A DNA stretch of 64,000 nucleotides, from NCBI GenBank assembly GCA_027924645.1, contig BSBN01001017.1, positions 8,396,501 to 8,460,500 of the forward strand. Reading direction: 5' to 3'. The position numbers were made by a program, and so were the translations under genes. The DNA is from Cunninghamia lanceolata (lineage: Eukaryota; Streptophyta; Pinopsida; Cupressales; Cupressaceae). Position 1 is the first letter of the stretch. Each line of letters opens with the position of its first letter. A model generated the notes under the pieces. That model was given only the letters and a program-made list of their open reading frames with translations. It was not told the origin of the DNA and searched no databases. Shown here one piece after another: positions 58,886 to 64,000 of this stretch.

Positions 58886-59160
58886 TATTGGTGAAGTGAT
58901 GTCACAAAATGTGATATCTACAAATGAGCATAACCAATCTATGGTGTTTCATATTTTGCTGTTATACTTTTCAAGAAAGTAATTAAATAGATGTTGGCGT
59001 GAAGAGGGTATATTACCTAATTAGTTCCACATTAGGACCTCTTTACTCTAGTTTACTTAAGGCATCTTTATGTCATATACATATATGTATGTGTGTGTGA
59101 AAGAGGTATATTACCTAACTAGTTCCGCATTAGGACCTATTTACACTAGTTTACTTAGGG
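58693..59160 (+). repeat. 192-bp tandem repeat whose copies end in microsatellites
   Basis: Copies start with TTATTGGTGAAGTGATGTCA at 58693 and 58885; a third partial copy starts near 59102 (GAGGTATATTACCTAACTAG). The first copy ends in (CA)n at 58851-58883, the second passes into a short TA/TG run near 59075-59099, and the third leads to (AT)n at 59173-59247. Each unit contains a 10-bp inverted pair, TGTGAAGAGG (58805) and CCTCTTCACA (58845). Confidence 0.8.
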
Positions 59161-59170
59161 TATCTTTATG

Positions 59171-59172
<2 letters not shown>

Positions 59173-59247
<75 letters not shown>
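59173..59247. repeat. (AT)n microsatellite
   Basis: About 37 AT units. It creates a spurious Tyr-Ile ORF on the plus strand. Confidence 0.95.
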
Positions 59248-59254
<7 letters not shown>

Positions 59255-59357
59255 TATTTATTTTTTATCTTTTTCTTAAGACTATGATAAACCTAAACTA
59301 TACACAATTTTTTTTATAAATTCATTACATGGATTGTGGAAATATGTATTGTTTATC

Positions 59358-59472
59358 CAACATTTTGAATGCGCAATTGACTCTATCTATTAATTAAATT
59401 AAATTCAAAATATAACATTATTTTGAATTTCAATTAATTAATAAAAACAGTCAAATGTGCATCCAGATGTTG
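59358..59472. repeat. MITE-like foldback element
   Basis: Terminal arms starting CAACATTTTGAATGCGCAAT and ending GCATCCAGATGTTG pair with some mismatches over about 55 bp each, around a 6-base centre (TAACAT near 59412). The arms resemble part of the repeat unit at 63590-64000. Confidence 0.6.
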
Positions 59473-59667
59473 CCACGAAAATTTCATTTCTTTAATTTAA
59501 TAAATATTATTATTGAAGGTGAGAATAAGGTGTATCTCAAAATGTATGGGAAAGGGGGAAAGGCTTTGAGATCATAAAAGAATGAGAGGAAATGTGTGAG
59601 AGAAAAGATGAATGATAAAGAGAAAATATGAGGTGAAAATAAAAGATTGTGTAGTTTTTTCAATAGA

Positions 59668-60115
59668 AAAAAATCAGAGATATAGTGGTAAAGAGTAAAA
59701 CATTACATAATTTGATATATTACTTAAAAAATATTGTATTTAAATAATGAATGAGTTGAGAACTTTTATAATAAATGGTTCATAAAGCATAATACTTGTT
59801 GAATGTTTTAGTGATAAAGAGTAAAACATTACATAATTTGATATATTACTTAAAAAACATTGTATTTAAATAATGAATGAGTTGAGGAATTTTATAATGA
59901 ATGGCTCATAAAACATAATACTTGTTGAATGTTTTGTAAATGGGATAGCAAGGAAAAAAATCAGAGATATAGTGATAAAGAGTAAAACATTACATAATTT
60001 GATATAATACTTAAAAAACATTGTATCTAAATGATGAATGAGTTGAGGAGTTTTATAATGAATGGTTCATAAAGCATAATACTTGCTGAATGTTTTGTAA
60101 ATAGGATAGCAAGTT
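59668..60115 (+). repeat. Three-copy tandem repeat
   Basis: AAGAGTAAAACATTACATAA recurs at 59691, 59817 and 59978. Copies 1 and 2 are 126 bp apart; copy 3 is 161 bp further because 35 bp (including a GGGATAGCAAG box) are retained. Copies differ by a few percent. Non-coding. Confidence 0.85.
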
Positions 60116-60624
60116 AAGTGGGCTTGATTTTAGGGGAAACTCTATGGTTAAGCTTATTTGAGCTGAAGTAGTACTAGGATATGTGACCATCCAAGAAGTC
60201 CCAATACTTGACCCTTGTAAACATTACCTAAATACAATAAGTGCTAATTAAACTAGTTATGTCGAGAGGCGTTCCTACATTCACAGCATGGATGGGAGTT
60301 GAAAGATTCTAGAATTTCTATGTAAACTTATAAGATTCCAATCTAGAATCTTTATTTAAAAAATCAAATAGTCACTCCACAAATTAAAAAAACCAAAAAA
60401 AGAAGGTGAAAGGAATAAAAAAAAGAAAAAAAGATGGATGATAGTTTTAAAGAAGCCATCACTATGCACTAACATGAAAAAAAAAATGTTACGAAATGAC
60501 ATATGAAAAGACGCACATTCAATCTATTTATATTGCCTCCTTAATTTTTTTTTACATGTAGAATGAACATATCAAATTTGTAGGATTTAAGGGAGTGCTG
60601 TAAATTGATAAAAAAAATAGAAAC

Positions 60625-60725
60625 AAGATATTTCTCGGCGTACTTTAGATATATTTTTTAAATATAAATATACTAGTATATTTATATTTAAAAAAATATA
60701 TCTACAGTAGGTCGAGAGATATCTT
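60625..60725. repeat. Near-perfect palindrome of about 100 bp
   Basis: Arms of about 50 bp meet at TACTAGTA (60671-60678). The inner 27 bp are almost perfect; the outer part (TCTCGGCGTACTTTAG against CTACAGTAGGTCGAGAG) has a few mismatches. The right half continues as the duplicated segment described next. Confidence 0.8.
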
Positions 60726-61075
60726 CCAATTTGTTGGCATTTATAAATTACTTGCCGTTAGAATATTTGATATGCTCACATGACTTAATTTAAAGAGACT
60801 ATGTTGCGAAACTTTTCATATTCTTCAAACGTAATAAAGATTTCATTCCATAACTGCCCAAGTTTTTCTATTTTTCTATCCATTTGACTTCCAAGAATTT
60901 ATTTATTTTTTGTTTAACGTGATAAAGATTTCTCCATTTGGCTTCCACGAATTTATTTATCTACACATTTTATGAATTTTGTTTACTTGGAAATCTGAAT
61001 CTTAATTGGTTAGAGGAATCTGAATCTTTCAACCCTTGCTGTGAGTGTAGAATGCCTCTCGGCGTAACGATTCAT
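60671..61075 (+). repeat. Segment duplicated at 63256-63571, copy 1
   Basis: Shared blocks include TTCCAATTTGTTGG, AATATTTGATATGCTCACAT, CTTTTCATATTCTTCAAAC and GAGTGTAGAATGCCTCTCGG. This copy holds about 60 bp extra near 60905-60935. Non-coding. Confidence 0.85.
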
Positions 61076-61111
61076 ACTTGTAGACATGATATTTCCATAG
61101 TCCATGATGAT

Positions 61112-61223
61112 AGATTGTAGTGCTTCTTGTAAAACTGTTTGTTGCTTTTTTGCCCTGGACGTGTGATCTAAAATGTCTAAGCCAAAAAAGCAACACATAG
61201 TTTTAAGAGAAGCACTACAATCT
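61112..61223. repeat. Pre-miRNA-like hairpin with 41-bp arms
   Basis: Arm 61112-61152 pairs with 61183-61223 in about 37 of 41 positions, with four mismatches in two small clusters and a 30-base loop. The base composition is mixed, not simple AT repeat. Size and symmetry fit a plant MIRNA stem or a short MITE. Confidence 0.65.
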
Positions 61224-61379
61224 ATTCATACTTACGAAAAATAAACTCTTCTATAAATTACTATTCATATTTTTCTTTTCAATAAAACCCAACATTAAAT
61301 TTTTTTTGGTCAAAGTACAATGAGAAAATGGTGAGAGAAGTACGTCAATAAATTTAATAACAATGAAATGAAAGATTTT

Positions 61380-62317
61380 AATGACGTCCACGAGGCCACA
61401 ACAGCCTATGGGAACCAGAATCGCGCAAGGCCCGCCTCGAAACAGGGTCGTTAGGCATTTTTCAACCCTTTCTCTAGCTCAGATCTTCTACAGTGAATTT
61501 TCATCAAAAAGTTTACAGATTTGCCAAGTCTAGCCTCCTCAAACAAGGTGCTTAAATTGTTGTTTTTCAAGGTGTCATTGTAGCTGTCACGGATGCCCTC
61601 GTAGGGCGGGCACTCCACGATGAAATGCCATTCTGTCTCAACTGCACCTTTATTGCAAAAAAGACATATCCTCCTCTCCCACTCCTCCTTGGGAAACGTC
61701 CACCTGCCCGTTTCGCACCTAAGATGGTGTGAGCTAGTCCTTAGCTGTGCAATCAACATTTTTGCTTTCCATTTAATCTCTGCTCCTATGTAAGCTTTTT
61801 CCTCATGGTCCCACCCGGGGTTGAACTCTTTGATATAGTAAGCTTTTTTCCGTCCCAACTGATTATTCCACATGATGTTTCTAAATTTTACTTTAACATA
61901 CTTTTTTATTTCCTCTTTAGCATGTGGGCATTCTTGCATATTAATATCCCACTTCTTTAGCCACTTGTCATTTTGTTTCATCCATGTATTCTTTCTCCTA
62001 TTTAACTCTTCCTTCGTAATTAGCCTAGGCCACCAGTGATTTTCCATATTTTGAGTTTTCCTTATATAGCTTAATAGGCGAACCACCGCCGACGCCTCCA
62101 AAGGGTACATACCAGATTCCGCCAGTAGGATCTCATACGGAACAACAGTCTTGATTTTGAAACTGCTTATGATGATGTGCTTCTGGGTTCTTTCAACCTG
62201 CCTCCATTTCTGCTCTGACATACTGCTGCCCCAAATTTCGCAACCATACAGGATCACCAGGGTAACAAACAAACCAAAAAGCGTAATTAATAAAGTGAAA
62301 CATGAAAGACAAATCAT
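61380..62317 (-). pseudogene. 5'-truncated LINE, RT C-terminal part
   Basis: An open stretch of about 288 residues on the minus strand: LYGCEIWGSSMSEQKW (a signature just after the LINE RT domain), QKHIIISSFKIKTVVPYEIL, then a zinc-site pattern RICLFCNKGAVETEWHFIVE followed by Cys (CX2C...H...C) as in plant LINE C-termini, ending ELEKGLKN. The catalytic RT core is absent; homology stops abruptly near 62317. GC-rich 3' UTR-like sequence follows at 61380-61450. Such 5' truncation is typical of target-primed insertion. Confidence 0.8.
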
Positions 62318-63255
62318 ACGATCAAATAAATGTAATGTGGAAGAAGAGAAGAGAAGTAAATTGCATAGAGAAAAAATAAAATTAAAAATTCTAATAATAG
62401 AGGTAACATAATAATTTTTAATATAAAACTAAACATAATGCCATAGGATTCCCGTCTGCCAAGAAAAACGAAAGGATAAATTTTTAAAAAGAAAGCAAAA
62501 CATCCTAATAAAATAATAATAATAAACATGAGAAATAAAAATGGAAATCAGAGATCAAAAAAGATACAGTACATTAAAAGTCAAAAATATATATATATTT
62601 AATAGACTTCACAATCCGTAAGTATGGCCCAACTTTCTCTTCCAATATTTAATTGCCTTCTCCTCAAATAATCAGTACTTAAATCCTATTTTATAAGGAA
62701 AAGTTAAAGTAATTCATGTTTGACTCGCAAGACAAGAGGTCGTGAAATGAAAGGCAAGAAGAGGAACAGTAGAAGATTGTAGGGATTCGTTTTGAGTGGG
62801 AGACAAGTCGGCAGGAATCCCGGAAAAACGGATTCTCTTACAAAACATTAAATTTTACGCACAGCAGAGGAATGTTATAGAAAGCACATTAATTAGTTAG
62901 TCCGTAGTCTAGAGCCTTGTGCCCTCTGCAATAACACACAAGAAATTGTTTTTTAAGCTCTACAACTTCAATTAATAATAATAACAAAGGAAATGATGGC
63001 AGCGTGCGCCTTGGAATTTGATCCAATGCCAAATAACTTCATTTGCTAATTCCTTACCCACTAATTACAATGGGCAATTTTACTTTAGTTAGTTCAAATA
63101 AAAGTCAAATTATATTTTTGGAATTTCTTTTATTCTGTCCAAAGCTTAGGTATAGCTTGAAATCAAAGAGTGAGAATTTCTTTTGAGAGTCATAATTGTA
63201 GGGGAAGAACTTCTGCCCTTTTACCTAAATTTATAGATATGCACATTGTATTTAC
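62318..63255. other. AT-rich spacer, nothing recognised
   Basis: No gene or element supported. A short TA run occurs near 62588-62600. Confidence 0.4.
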
Positions 63256-63571
63256 TAGTATATTTATATTTAAAAAAATATATCTACAGAGATATCTTCC
63301 AATTTGTTGGTATTTATAAATTACTTGCAGTTAGAATATTTGATATGCTCACATGAGTTACTATGCTACAAGACTTTTCATATTCTTCAAACCTAATAAA
63401 GATTTCACTCCATAACTGTCGAAGTTTTTCTATTTTTCTATCTATTTGGCTTCCACGAATTTATTTATTTACATATTTTATGAATTTTGCTTACTTGGGA
63501 ATTTGAATCTTAATTGTTTACGGGAATCTGAATCTTTCAGCCCTTACTATGAGTGTAGAATGCCTCTCGGC
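63256..63571 (+). repeat. Segment duplicated from 60671-61075, copy 2
   Basis: Homology begins at ACTAGTATATTT, exactly the centre of the palindrome in copy 1, and ends at CCTCTCGGC. The left palindrome arm is missing here. Confidence 0.85.
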
Positions 63572-63574
63572 ATA

Positions 63575-64000
63575 ATTAATTAATTGAAATTCAAAATTAT
63601 GTTATATTCTAAATTTCAATTAATTGATAAATATGTTAAATGGGCATTTAGGATGGTGGATAGACAATATGTATCAAATAGATGTTAAAATTAGTGGAAC
63701 AATTAATTTTTAATTTTAATTGTGAACTAGGCTATAAATGAACAGTAACTAGTATATTATAGGGTCAAATGGGCATATTTAAGATGTTGGATAGACAATT
63801 GTATCAAGTAGATGTTAAAATTAGTGGCACAATTAATTTTTAATTTTAATTGTGAACTAGACTATAAATGGACAATAACTAGTATATTATACCGTCAAAT
63901 GGGAATATTTAGGATGTTGGATAGACAATATGTATCAAATAGATGTTAAAATTAGTGGAACAATTAATTTTTAATTTTAATTGTGAACTAAGCTATAAAT
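63575..64000 (+). repeat. Tandem array, about 130-bp unit, open at the window end
   Basis: The box AAATGGGCAT (AAATGGGAAT in the third copy) starts at 63638, 63767 and 63897, followed each time by GGATAGACAAT and ATAGATGTTAAAATTAGTGG and by TTTTTAATTTTAATTGTGAA. The first part (AATTAATTGAAATTC against its complement near 63612) is a foldback like the MITE at 59358-59472. The array runs off the window. Confidence 0.8.

Noticed and set aside
59070..59279. Tyr-Ile repeat protein
   Set aside because: Translation of the (AT)n microsatellite.

Overview
The window looks like intergenic DNA from a large, retrotransposon-rich seed-plant genome. I favour a gymnosperm because of the mix of families, the long LTRs and the large PLS-class PPR array, but no single sequence proves it. 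I see no intact host gene. Almost everything is LTR retrotransposon, often nested, with decayed coding remnants between elements and an AT-rich, repeat-dense right end.

Layout. (1) 1-11444: a decayed, minus-strand Ty3/gypsy element of Tat-like type. In its own direction the order is gag, protease, RNase H, RT, a second degenerate RNase H, integrase, then an unrecognised accessory ORF that runs off the left edge. (2) 11590-15940: a head-to-tail array of about 14 PPR triads of 303 bp, all pseudogenic. (3) 16119-23628: a complete, young, minus-strand Ty1/copia element with near-identical 1.49 kb LTRs, a GGTAC target duplication and an intact 1,384-residue gag-pol. (4) 24855-32247: a plus-strand non-autonomous LTR element (target duplication GTACT). 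It has no pol, but it has a four-zinc-knuckle Gag-like ORF and a broken ORF of about 1,015 codons of unknown function. (5) 32530-33110: minus-strand small exons of an unrecognised gene. (6) 33905-49081: a minus-strand chromovirus (target duplication ACATT) whose integrase is split by a LARD-like element at 36379-44061 (target duplication CACCC). (7) 49082-50341 and 54021-55200: minus-strand coding remnants separated by a 3.65 kb solo LTR at 50365-54015 (target duplication TAGGT). (8) 55200-64000: AT-rich DNA with hairpins, MITE-like foldbacks, tandem repeats, microsatellites and a 5'-truncated LINE.

How the parts relate. The copia element and the non-autonomous element share the PBS, about 55 bp of 5' leader, the R-U5 part of the LTR and unusual repeated polypurine modules, so the first may mobilise the second in trans. 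The LARD inside the chromovirus has LTRs much more alike than the chromovirus LTRs, which fits the nesting order. Stop codons in the old gypsy bodies are mostly TAG where Gln or Trp is expected, a pattern that fits decay of methylated cytosines, many in CHG context. The most unusual items are the pol-less element with its large unknown ORF, the LARD U3 with six TGACGTCA palindromes, the PPR array whose units share the same stop codons, and a 41-bp-arm hairpin at 61112-61223.
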